From the NCBI RefSeq assembly GCF_000264905.1, contig NW_006763158.1, forward strand, positions 186,001 to 250,000: a stretch of 64,000 nt of DNA, given 5' to 3'. The first letter of the stretch is position 1; each line of letters starts with the position of its first letter. Source of the DNA: Stereum hirsutum FP-91666 SS1 (lineage: Eukaryota > Basidiomycota > Agaricomycetes > Russulales > Stereaceae). Shown here piece after piece: positions 22,090 through 32,240 of this stretch. A model generated the notes under the pieces. The model did not search any database and was not told the origin of the DNA. It was given only the letters and a program-made list of their open reading frames with translations. The position numbers and the translations under genes were made by a program.

Positions 22090-23569
22090 TTCCGCGCTCA
22101 GTTCTCGTAGATGGCTGTCGTGTGCGGACAAGCAGAGGGGTCGTATAAGCGCGGAAGATTTGGAAATCTCGACAATATATGACGTGCCTCGTATATTCAC
22201 AATGCAAAGAACGTATGTTGCCTTTGTCCAAGTTGGGAGAGAATGTTTGTGGAGAGTGTGTGATGTGTGTCCAGATGTGTCGCCGGCGCTGCAGTGAGCC
22301 TCCCAACGTCGATCGACGCGTCCAGTCGTTTTGATGTCACGTACAAGCCCGAACAAAAGCGAGGTGAATGTATTGGGGAAGTATAAAGAGAAGCGCGACG
22401 CGAAAGAAGCTTCTTGTGCCTCTATCAGCAACAACGCGAGTATGTAGTCTGCAATATGAGATGTAGGTTGCGATGAGGGATGATGAGAGCAAGACGAGGA
22501 GCGGAGAGAATATGATGCGAGAGATGAAGGAGCAACGAGAATGGATATACGATCAGAGGTTTGTGGTCGGACAGAGACGCTTTTACAACTCCGAACGGTG
22601 TCTGGCGGTGTTGCGAGTTGGAACGCCACCACAGTGGTTGTCTCACGGTCACGACGTCGTGTCAGGACAATCCGTTCCCCTCCCGGCCGTTCGCTACATC
22701 TGTTTGATTGTCCTCAGGTCGACCTGGTTCCACTTGAGATCACAATGAGTTGTAATCTATTATGTAGTCGGTTTGAGAGGTTGTACATGAGTGTGAAGTA
22801 AGATATTGAAGCGAAGGAGCACAGTTAGAGTAAGTCAACTCGGAGACGTACTCTATTGTCCGAAAAGGCGGATGGACAGGATGCTGGAATAATAACAATA
22901 CGCACAGGGAGAAGCAGCTCCAGTGGCGCGATTCATATGTCTGGTCCACCACATACTCCGGAGAGAGTGCGAAAGAGAAGGGGAGGAGTTGGGAGAGGGA
23001 TGAACAGAGGGAGTGGTGTTGAGGGAATCCGCCGGAGGTGTATGGTTTTCGTGTGTATCATCGACGTTGGTTACTAATTCAACCCTTCCTTTGTCCCCCC
23101 GTCATAGTCCTCGTCCATATCCTCACCGACAGCCCATGCTTCAACCTACACGACACCTTCTGACCCTTCTTACACCGCTCTTCCTGTGATTACGGCCATC
23201 ATGATCGCCCCCCACGTCGAACCGCACTGCACCTCTGCCCACAGCGTTTAACAGCTGTTCAGTCTCACACTCGAATTCGATTAGACACTCGAACTCGAAC
23301 TGAGGCTCGAACGGAAGGAACAAGGCCTCGACGTCCACGCCGACATCGACGGTCGGAACGCTCACTCCGCCACCTGCGCCTATCCCCACGCACACGCACA
23401 TAAGCTCGCACGGTCACAGTGGCATCCACAGTCGTAGTGCGCATCCTCGAATTCGTCCACCGGCGGCTCGCATAGCTCCAAGCTCGCCTCTGGATCGCAG
23501 TACTCATTATTCAACGCCCAATCTGCCGCGAAAAAGCTGCGCGATATGGACGACTACGTGTCCTTCGCG
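22090..23569. other. Upstream region of gene B and unassigned sequence
   Basis: A 251-codon minus-strand ORF covers part of this stretch but overlaps exon 1 of gene B in another role and has no domain. At 23470-23640 the plus strand reads a protein-like segment (SAAKKLRDMDDYVSFADVE) between stops. It may be decayed coding sequence of unknown origin, next to the TGS1 relic. Confidence 0.35.
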
Positions 23570-23990
23570 GACGTCGAGGGGCCGGGCAACCCGCCCGACA
23601 AGGACGACGAGCACACAAATGATGGGCAGAGGGTGGAGGTGGGATGCAGGAATAATTCGGGGCTTGGTAGAAAGTGATGTAGTCTCCAAGAAGGAACCTA
23701 GTGCACTCAGAAACGAGACAGTCACACAGTGAAGGCATATCCGAGACTGATAAGGTATTGATGGGGTCAGAAAGATACCACAATGAACATGAGGAAAGCA
23801 AAGACAGGGAAGGAAGAAAACGCACCTCGCTTAGACGTCTACGGATTACACATACACCGCAAAACACGACCAGTATCGTCCACACCTCTGTGTAATGCCT
23901 CTTGGTATGACGCTCCATCCCGTTTCTTCGTCCGGCAGATATCTTGGGCGTGCATCGAAGGGATGGTTTACCTGTTGACGAAACGATAGG
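23570..23990 (-). pseudogene. Decayed partial copy of TGS1
   Basis: The minus strand matches the core of the intact TGS1 at 15.7-17.2 kb. The motif FLLGDYITF corresponds to FILGDYISF of TGS1, and the flanking bases GATGTAGTCTCCAAGAAGGAA match GATGTAGTCCCCGAGGATGAA on the plus strand. Further right, blocks such as TATGACGCTCCATCC and TTTCTTCGTCCGGCAGATATCTTGG track the TGS1 exon that encodes WYSVTPE. Deletions remove the SAM motif DAFCGVGG, and frames are broken, so it cannot encode an enzyme. It has the same orientation as TGS1 and sits between array genes B and C, as TGS1 itself sits next to gene A. This implies that a TGS1-plus-array-gene block was duplicated. Confidence 0.7.
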
Positions 23991-23999
23991 TGAATTATC

Positions 24000-25149
24000 A
24001 GTTCGTGTGGTCTAGAACCGTGGGGGTTGGTCAGGCAACGGTGGGAGCCGTAGTACATATCATCCATACACTGACCTTTGGCGCCTTCCTGTGTTTCCTT
24101 GCTCTTCGTCCTAAGCTCGCGAGGAATTTGCAATCATCAATTCGAGAGATCTAGAGTCCATTTCCAAAGTGGCGTTGACAAAATAGATTCCGAAAGGCAT
24201 GGCCTGTTTCGAAGGTGCTCGAGTCAAAAATCCGTAAAGACTGGGGCTGTGAGGACGAGCTAAAGAACCAGGCCGGGGGTAGAAGTACTGGTCGACTTTA
24301 TTCCCTTCTGCAATTGTTCAATGCTAGTGATGTGCGACAAAATGAAGGCGTTGTATCCATTGGAGATGGTGGTGGATGCTGCAGACAAGATGAAGCAGCA
24401 GTCGCGTCGATGCCGGATCGGGGTTACTGTAGAGCCGTTAGACGCGCCACTGTGGCACCGTATCTCTCTTCCAAGCTGAGACTGCTGGTGATCCCTCGAA
24501 TTGTTTCTATTTGAGACAGACATTTTATTGAGATGAAAAGGTTGAACGAGCTGAACTAAGGTAGTGATAGCAATGGTAGAGTAGCAAAGCTGATTCAGAA
24601 CTGATAACACAGCAATGTGAGTTACGGTAAGGCTACAACTTGGTGTCATGATATGCAGGAGGGAAAACAATGAGGGAATGAGAACGTGAAGGAGCGTGTA
24701 GTTGAAATAATGCATGCGAGAGGAGAGAGAATAGGAACGAGAGTGAAGGCCTACTAAGGAGGATAAGTGGTGATCTAGGAATAGCGCGTGAAAGCGTGAA
24801 AGCGTGAATGAGCGTGACACAACAGGATACAATGCAGCAAGCAATACGAGAGTGTAGATGATTAGGAAAACTAATGAAGACAATCAAGAGATAGTATGCA
24901 CAAAGATGAGACAAGGCGAGATAGAATGAGCCGAACCGTAAGAGAGAAAGTGAGTGAGAGCGAGGACCAGCCTCGAGACGAAAGAAACAGAGACAGATGA
25001 CCAAATGAAATAGAGGAAAGTAACGTATCCTCCTCCACCTACCTTAAATCGGCACCAACCATTATACCTTGTAACAGGCCACCGAACTTCAGAACGATCT
25101 CCAGGTCCTATTTCCCTCCATACCATCTCCGCAATTCCAATCCACATCC
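24000..25149. other. Region between the TGS1 relic and gene C (C 3' region)
   Basis: It contains the second palindrome copy and a minus-strand AATAAA (24524-24529) that would serve gene C if its 3' UTR is long and spliced. The stretch 24530-25040 is purine-rich on the plus strand, like the 3' regions of genes B and D. No separate gene is supported. Confidence 0.4.
24444..24458. repeat. Palindromic repeat, copy 2
   Basis: GCGCCACTGTGGCAC. It lies between the TGS1 relic and the poly(A) signal of gene C, the same arrangement as copy 1 between intact TGS1 and gene A. This shows that it was copied with the block or is kept by position. Confidence 0.6.
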
Positions 25150-26779
25150 TCAGCCGGACGTAGAACCCGTAGTACTGTCAGAGGGACGTTTGACGGGAGA
25201 GGACTGGGGTGTGGGCAGCTGGTTCCTGGTGGACGAAGACTTCGACGAAGAACTCCCATTGGAGGCTCTGTTCTCGCTCCTATCAGCAAGACCGCTATCG
25301 CCAGTGGGCCTTTGACGTTTCACGACAGGTTCGTCGTCGTCTTCGATCTCACCATCCTCCATCTCGTCCGCGAGCCTTTTCGGCCTCGATGGCTCTCCTT
25401 GGGGCCTGGCTGCATTCGCACCACTGGTAGTTACAGGAGAAATCGCGTGCGACAAAGTCAAAGGGAGTTGCTGAAGAGTCCCATTCCGGTCGAACCTCTT
25501 GCCCTTCTTCTTCTGGCGTTTCACCAGCCGTTGTTCCACCTCGTCGTCGTCCAACTCGTCGGCGCGCCTCTTCGTCTTCGCAAGCCTATGGTCGTGTCCA
25601 AGTCTCTGACCCCCATTGGCATGTCTCATAGGCGTCGCGATCGGGGTAGGAAGACCATGGAATATATCGCGATGGGGTTTTGCAGGCGTGGCCCTGCCGA
25701 TAGGAATGGCGTTGGCGCCAGAAGCGGCCTTGGTGGGTGTCATAAAGATGGGCATCGGAATTCTCGACTGAGACTCGAAGGTGAGGTGTCCGTTGGGGCA
25801 GAAATCGTGGTGTCCATTTGAGGAGGGACCAGGAACATTTGGAGGAGACGTTGTGACGGTCAGAAGAGTCGAAGCAAAGGTAAAACGAGAAGCACGAAAA
25901 CGAGCAGGAGTAACAGGAACGGAGCAAGGTGGACGGTCAGCATTCCCAGGATCAAAAGTGTCACGGTTGGCCGACGGAGGAAGAAGAGCAGCATGGTCAG
26001 AACTACTTGCACCTCCCATTGGCTCGGCGCGAAGCATCGTACTCGTATGGGTAGCGGCAACATCCCGGGGCTGATCAGAGGGCCTCACTAGAGCGGTGGG
26101 AGCGAAAATACCACCAAGATCTGAAGTATCACCAGCGCCACCAGTTCCACTGGGAGTCTGCACATGAGGTTCTGTTGTCGAGGGCTCAGATACCTCGCCC
26201 TTGTCCTCTACTAAGAGGGGTTTCGTAGGCTGCGCGTATCGTGATCGGATCTTGGCAGCAACCCTGGAGACCATGGCCGGGTCTATCGAAGGTTTCGATA
26301 CGGACGATGGTGCTTTCGCTACAGTGCTCGAAGAAGCCAACGGAAGATCTCGTTTTGACGTCGTAGCTGGTATGGCCCTCTCGTTGTTAGCGGGCGTGGC
26401 TCCGACCTGCGGAGTTTCGCTTGTTGAGTTGGAGGCTGGCTGAGGCTCGCTAGAGACGACGGATGATGTGGTTTGTGCTGAGGGCGCGAGGTCAGAGGTC
26501 AGAGGTGCCATCGTAAGGGTGGTGATCGTTCTCACCTATGATTGAGATATGTTCGGCGCAATACTTGCAGCCATTGGCGATGACACAGAGTAAGCAATCG
26601 AAAGGAATTTTGGTTGTGAATGCTCTGTATTTGACCCTGTAGAAGAGCTAGAGTGGGACAGGTGCGAAGAGCATAGGTAAGCAGGAGTAGTGTATGAGTC
26701 GTGCACTACTCACTTTGCGTCCGAGTTTTATAACATTAACCTTCCCCCGTCCACAACTACAGAGATCCGAGGGGCACAT
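25150..26779 (-). CDS. Array gene C: MC-family Cys-head protein with TP/KRxK modules, three exons
   Basis: Exon 1 starts at 26779 with MCPSDLCSCGRGKVNVIKL. An in-frame stop three codons upstream fixes this start, which supports the MC start for the whole family. A phase-0 GTGAGT intron leads to exon 2: LFYRVKYRAFTTKIPFD, then the Cys cluster CLLCVIANGCKYC. A second intron (GTGAGA to CCTCAG) keeps frame into the tail (AQTTSSVVSSEPQP). The long tail is Ser/Thr/Pro-rich and ends with modules like those of gene B: GLPTPIATPMR, RADELDDDEVEQRL-VKRQKKK, RLADEMEDGEIEDDDEP-VVKRQR, then STRNQLPTPQSSPVKR. Repeated acidic plus KRQ basic patches suggest nuclear localisation and phospho-regulation; this is inference. 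No disruption is seen. Confidence 0.72.
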
Positions 26780-27739
26780 CGTCAACTAGATCAGTCATGG
26801 ATAAACAAGCGGGATGTTTGCGTCAACGCGATCAGAATTGAGAGTCCACACTAAACTCACCAAAAGTGTTTTGAGATTACGGGGAGGAAGGGAGTGTGGT
26901 GTTCGGTATTTGACTCCTGGTCTAGACTGCATGAAAGGGAGATGGAATGCGAGATTTGGTCCGGATCAGGAAGAGCAAATACAAGGTTAAGACACTATGC
27001 GCGACATACACTATAGGCTAATGGTGTTGAACGTCAACGTTGATCGTGAAATTGCGGTCGAAAGGAATATTCAGGTAGTATAGTGAGGTGTCGGGAGATT
27101 CGACGAGAGTAACGTGTCCGGTCGTGCAGTATGCAGTGAAACGACGGTGATGGTGTTGAATCCCTTGAGTATCGCGTCTGAGGTCTAACACAGTCTAAAG
27201 CAATAAGAAGAGCGATGTTCGAGAATCTGAAGTTGATAGCGCGAAGTGTAGACAATTCCTCCGCTTCCAGAGACGACACTGGCAGACCCAACGTAATTAC
27301 GGCGCGTGCGTAACGATTGAAGATCTATGTGGTCGGCGATATAAAAGGATAGTTAAAGCCAAGAGCGCGTGAGCAAAGGCTCGGAAAGACAACAGATGAA
27401 GGATGAGAGAGGAAAGAAAGAGATGGAAGAACCAGACGAGGATGAACAGGAGATTTATATGAACTCGCCCGCACGGTCACGTGGGTGGGTCAGAGCCAAA
27501 CTGTGGCGTTCAGTTTCGTCGCTCGCCGCGCGCCACAGTTGTTCGTCTTGCGTTTGGGAGGAACAATCTACATACAGTTTGCATGATTGTATCGGTGGTT
27601 AATACAAAGGCGGTGACATAAACCTGTTCAGCTTCCTGAGACAGACGTGTGTGATCAGCCACGGTGGGGCTCCTTGTTACAATTTTACCACTCACACATC
27701 TACTTAGTACTGTAGCCACCACTTCCACACAGAAACCAG
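26780..27739. other. Gene-poor gap between gene C and the cupin gene
   Basis: Only short ORFs. A pair of oppositely oriented ACTGTGGCG / CGCCACAGT boxes (27499-27541) forms a loose inverted repeat related to the intergenic palindrome. No gene is supported. Confidence 0.4.
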
Positions 27740-28653
27740 TCATTGTTCCTTCGGCGCCTGCTTCATTGCTCCCAAGCCCAAATAATACCCAAGGAGCCCA
27801 CCAATAGAATGTGTCGCGATCTTGTCAAGAGGTCTGAACCCGAGCGAGGGGAATACATCGCCTAATAGGTGGCGTCGCACCGCAGCCACGAGCAATGAGC
27901 ATTCGAGTAATCATGACCAGAGCAGAGGAGGTTGAAACAGATGATACTGCGATAAAATGAAGAGCTGACATACCATCTTCCCAAAAAAGCCGGAAGACCT
28001 GGATTACGCTAGGCTAATACACCAAGAGACATCAGGTTCATACATTTCATCCATCCAGTCAGTCTTGATACATCCTCGCAGATAATCAAACTTACATTTG
28101 CGCCACCCATTCCAAGCTGCACCGCACGCATCAAGAAACACGACTTTTTCTTCATAACTTCAGCTCCGTCCTCCCGCTCTGCAAGCTCTGTGTGCACCCC
28201 CTCCGGACTCTCGAAACTATGAACCACTCCCCTTTCGACAGTGATCTCGCCATCCTCGGGCCTTAGAGTGCGTCTGATGCCGCCAATGGTAGCGGTGAGC
28301 TCTCCGGAGAAAACGCGGAAGATTTCGGGAGTGAGGGGATGGTAATGGGGTGGAACACTGAAGAAAGAGTTCGGCGGGGAGATCACGCTGTTGACAAAGT
28401 ACGTCGTCGTGGGCGGTGTGGTAAAAATTGTCTGCCTGTCAATGTGTGGGTATGTTCAGAGAGAGCAACAAAAGACAAACCGAAGGATATATTGTCGTTG
28501 ATCCACAGCCCCTGTGTCATTCAACGGCTGATCAGTGTTCTTGCCATGGCTTGACGTTGAGTCGAGGTTAGTGAACAGGTAAGTGTTTCCCTTCGTGTCT
28601 TCAATGACCGTATCATCCTCTAGGGCAGTGAAAATCTTCGCAGCAGGGGTCAT
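27740..28653 (-). CDS. Cupin-fold protein with C-terminal membrane segment
   Basis: A small beta-barrel (cupin) protein of unknown substrate. Exon 1 gives MTPAAKIFTALEDDTVIED and YILR. After a GTTTGT...GACAG intron, exon 2 gives TTTYFVNSVISPPNSFF, then the cupin motif VPPHYHPLTPEIFRVFSGEL, with the His pair and Glu that bind metal in active cupins, and ITVERGVVHSFESPEG, the second motif with its His. Later exons give VIQVFRLFWEDG and DVFPSLGFRPLDKI, then a Gly-rich hydrophobic helix (IGGLLGYYLGLGA) before the stop. The layout, a cupin barrel followed by a polar linker and a membrane anchor, occurs in mushroom proteins of unknown role. All exon joins keep phase. Two broken relatives lie at 37.7-38.5 and 43.3-44.0 kb, so this is the only intact copy in the window. 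Confidence 0.8.
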
Positions 28654-28732
28654 AGTGGTGGTCTGTGAAAAAAAGCAAGTAGATGATAGGGGAAGAGAGT
28701 CGAGAACGCCGTGCAGACGATGCGTCGTCCCG

Positions 28733-28742
28733 TTATATATGT
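28733..28742 (-). promoter_or_regulatory. TATA-like box of the cupin gene
   Basis: A TATATA stretch (minus strand: CATATATAAC) lies about 85 bases before the start codon at 28653, a usual distance for a fungal core promoter. Motif and position only. Confidence 0.35.
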
Positions 28743-28744
28743 AG

Positions 28745-30287
28745 AGTTGAAGCGCAAGACGATGTAATGGCGTGGGAGGGCCCTGAGTCAGTTGACAAGG
28801 AAATTTAGATCCATCATGGGAACGCAGTGAGCCGCTATATCAAGGTCATGTAAAAAAGGTCCACCCATCAACAACCAGGCTGGAGAATTGCATTGGTACG
28901 AGGAAGTCTGATAAAATACAATTATGCTAGCAAGGATAAGATGCACAATATTCGATGTGACTTCCAGTGCCTTCACTGGTAGTCGTGAACAACTGGAAGG
29001 CAGAAGCGGGACGAAAGGGCACGCTCGCACGTAGTCATATTGCATGACCGCCTTTCCCTTCAAGATGTGAGCCAGACTTCTATTATCCGGCGCCGTACTC
29101 ATCCAACTCACATATGAGTACGCGTCATTCAGGCAATAAGACGGCACGCTAAATGTACACCCACTTGAATACAGCACATCAATGTATGCACCGTGAGCAA
29201 AGCACGACTTCGACGCCAGGACAGACCGCAACTGCGTCAATCTACTGACAACTACACAATCACCTCACCGACCTCGGGCTGCTGATGTTGTCGTATAATA
29301 ACCAAAGCATTACTCACTAATGATTTTAACTTTCTTTCAACGCCGTTGGTCTCCTATAATTCCATCTTCAATGTCCTCTTCTCTGCATCTGCACACTCTA
29401 CCGGCACCATAATACACCGTCGCCTCCACGTTCGGTTTCGTTGCCTGATTGACGAGGAAGCAGAAGGGAGACACCAAAACACACGGTCCTGTCGGCAAAG
29501 TGAGAAGCATAAGTTTATACGGCTAACGGCCGCATTGTTGGACTCGTCAATATATTGGCCCTGGATGAGCAAGGGGCGGCAGTCATACGTGAACAGACGT
29601 GAACCGTCCTTGAAGTTGTTGCTGTTGGCGCTCTAGAGTTTGTTTATGACAGTGTGGGGAGCCAGCTGGGGATAGCTAGCGGGAGAAAGAGCTACTGCAG
29701 GACCCAGGAACCTTCGTCTATCAACATATAGTAGATAGGTGGAAAAGAGACGGGAAAATAACAAAAGAACTGAACGCGGTCTACACCGGTCGTTTCACTC
29801 GCGCTGGTGCCACTGTGGCACCTAACATTCGAACTTCTCACCCGTTCGAAAATTCGCTCATAGTTGGAAAAAGACACACGGCAAGAGCAGATATCACATC
29901 ATGACCGAATCAAACCTGCGGGCTAGATATAATTACACCACACGGAGATACTAAAGCGGGGAGCAAAAAGGACCCGGAGGAACAGAGTTAGAGATAGAGG
30001 AAGACGAGAACTGAAGGGACGAAGAAGTCCCGACACATGATGAGATACACAACAGTACAGCGTTGATGAAAAATAATACAACATTACGACAAGGTGAACA
30101 AGCTCAGATGATACGACCGGAAAGATAAGAAAAACAGGCTGACTGAAAAAAGGAACGAAGTATCGAACAACACCGTAGATCGCCACATTCAGAAGGTCGT
30201 GCAGAGTTAGAGGACTGTTTCGATGCAGTCGACTTTGTTATTGTCGCTTCTACAAATGATCTGGCGGCGCGTTAGGAGTATATTCGT
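28745..30287. other. Gap between the cupin gene and gene D
   Basis: A 150-codon minus-strand ORF (28788-29240) has hydrophobic runs but no domain and no consistent exons. The right part (29880-30287) is A-rich on the plus strand and is the 3' region of gene D. Palindrome copy 3 lies at 29806-29822. Confidence 0.4.
29806..29822. repeat. Palindromic repeat, copy 3
   Basis: GGTGCCACTGTGGCACC, the longest copy: an 8-bp perfect inverted repeat around a single central base. It lies downstream of gene D. Confidence 0.65.
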
Positions 30288-31493
30288 CTAGTCCTCTTCG
30301 TCCGAGCCATAGTCCATGATGCTTTTGAACGCGGGATGGGGAATTCTAGATGAGACTGTCAGCGGGAGCCTTTCGAGGGGAGCCTTAGCAAGGACATTGG
30401 TGATATCTGCAAGCAGGGTGGAGCATTGGCGAGAGCTTGTCGATTGGGCGTGTTCATCAGGTCCGAAGGAGACAGCGGGGGCACTTTGGATTACCAAAGG
30501 GCGATATTTTAGCGGTATCTCGGCTGCGTTCTTGTCCAGGACTTCTTCGTTGAAGCCTCCACCCATACCACTAAGAGAATGATCGGCCACACGAGATGCG
30601 GGAAGGGTCGGATGGGGACTGGTGTTCTGAACGTGAGCAAGGCTTTCAATCGCTGAATATATAGCAGGATGAAATGAAAGCGCCTGGGTTGCAGAAGTCG
30701 GGACTTGAAAAGCTTGGGGGGAAGGAGGATTGTCTTGTCCAGGAGCCTGTGCACTCGACCAGTCATCGTCGAGGACCTCGTTCTCTTCGGAAATGTTGTA
30801 CTCTTGGAGAAGTTCGGCAGCCACCGAGGGACTCCAGATGCCAGAAAGAACCTGTGTAAGAATAAATGCAATGAGTCAGTCCTTCCGATGTAATACTCGT
30901 TTTGCGCGACAATAGTCGCAACTTCAACGAGGAGATGCTGAGAAAAAACGCACGTCATCGAGATGATCTACTGCCTCCTCTAGTTCATCAAGCCTATCCT
31001 TTAACACGAAAATGACTTCCCGTGCCCTGGGCAGGAGAGCTCGAGTATCCTCGATTTTTGTCAGAATTGAGCCCTCTAGAAGTAGGTTCAATTTGAATAT
31101 GACTTCCTCCAAAGAAACATACCCCTCATCGAGGTCCGGATGAAGACAAAGACACTCCTCTGGAACCGTTTTCTCGCACACGGCACACAAGAGCCCGGTA
31201 CACTTCTTGCACCAGCATACGACCGAGAAGTTCTGGAGTTTCTGCAAAGAGCAGCAGCATACATCACACCCCGCTACTGCACACGCAATGCAGTCCTGCG
31301 AGGCTGGAATTATCTCTGTAAAGTCTTGAATGGCATCCAGCGCCTGTGGGTATATCGATGATCGGCGATGAAAGTTTGACGCGTTAACATGGGAACAGGA
31401 GGATAATTGTATACAGAGAATGCTTACAGCGTCCGATGGAGGCGGTGCGGGGGCCCTGTCACAACCACAGTCATGCAGATATTGATTACACAT
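30288..31493 (-). CDS. Array gene D: MC-family protein with extra Cys unit and coiled coil
   Basis: Exon 1 (31493) encodes MCNQYLHDCGCDRAPAPPP and ends at a phase-0 GTAAGC donor. Exon 2 gives ALDAIQDFTEIIPASQ, the family Cys cluster CIACAVAGCDVCCC, and then an extra Cys unit shared only with gene E: CWCKKCTGLLCAVC...ECLC, 13 Cys in about 55 residues. This resembles a B-box/RING-like zinc site in density, but I cannot match a named domain. A predicted amphipathic helix follows (LPRAREVIFVLKDRLDELEE), ending ELEEAVDHLDD at a phase-0 intron. The last exon starts VLSGIWSPSVAAELLQEYN and ends STLLADITNVLAKAPLERL. Gene E matches this gene along its whole length. Two more in-frame exons upstream (31904-31746, 31668-31607) could extend the N-terminus if the 31524 acceptor is used. 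Confidence 0.72.
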
Positions 31494-31606
31494 TATCGGA
31501 AAGTCAAGCGAGGTGGTTTCTGGGCTAACAGTATGCAAAGAACGAGAACTGTGTCAATACGTGCGACAACTGAATGCAATCCATAAGAACTAGAATATAC
31601 ACGCAC

Positions 31607-31904
31607 ATATATTGATCGACTGATGAGTCGGGGTTGGAGAGCAGAAAAATCGTGCCGGTGAGATTCGACTGTGAATGAGGAACGAGAGGCATGTTAGCAC
31701 GCGAGATTACTCAAACCAACAGGCATGGCGCACCGAGCAACTAACGATCTCTGAGAGGATGCTTAATCCAAAAATTTTGGCGAGGGCGATGGTCGAAGGT
31801 CGTTGTCTGGACACGACGTTGAAGAGGGACTTGATGTTGGAGGCGTCGAAGTTGATCCTGGATTGTGTCGGGGTCGGTGCCACGTCGGCTGCAATGCTGA
31901 ACAT
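31607..31904 (-). other. Possible upstream exons, phase-compatible with gene D
   Basis: Minus-strand exon 31904-31746 (MFSIAADVAPTPTQSRINF...) ends at GTTAGT. Exon 31668-31607 (SNLTGTIFLLSNPDSSVDQY) follows in phase 0 and ends at GTGCGT. An acceptor at 31524 then joins in phase to the codons before the MC start of gene D. They may be a separate small gene, a 5' UTR, or an N-terminal extension. The other array genes show no such exons, so the MC start is preferred. Confidence 0.3.
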
Positions 31905-32227
31905 TGAGACGACCAGATGAGAGGGGTAAATAAAGATAACAGAAGGAATGAAAAGAAAAACAACGCACAAAGAAAACTATGTTGTGGGAGGCCCGCCGAA
32001 GATGTCGTCCTGAGCACCACTAACACGAACACGAACGACGTCGAGAGATGTAGCAACTTCTGGATATGGCGGAATCACGTGCTGAAAGTTCTCACTTAAA
32101 CGGAGGGGTGAGAGGGGTATTCAACAAGGCGCGCGAGGAGGTAAGTGAGAGATGAGAAGGTGAAATGGTGGAAGAGGGCAAAGACGAGACCAACACGAGT
32201 GTCATTTGCACGTGCAACCGCGTGTGA

Positions 32228-32240
32228 GCGCCACTGTGGC
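32228..32240. repeat. Palindromic repeat, copy 4
   Basis: GCGCCACTGTGGC, slightly shorter than the other copies. It lies upstream of gene D, about 320 bases before the possible upstream exon at 31904. Confidence 0.5.

Noticed and set aside
21877..22632. 251-codon minus-strand ORF overlapping the start of gene B
   Set aside because: It reads through the promoter and the first intron of gene B in one frame. Only its MCRAKKCSC segment is coding, as exon 1 of gene B.
28788..29240. 150-codon minus-strand ORF upstream of the cupin gene
   Set aside because: No family motif. It might be a small Cys-containing secreted protein, but no signal peptide or splice support was found.
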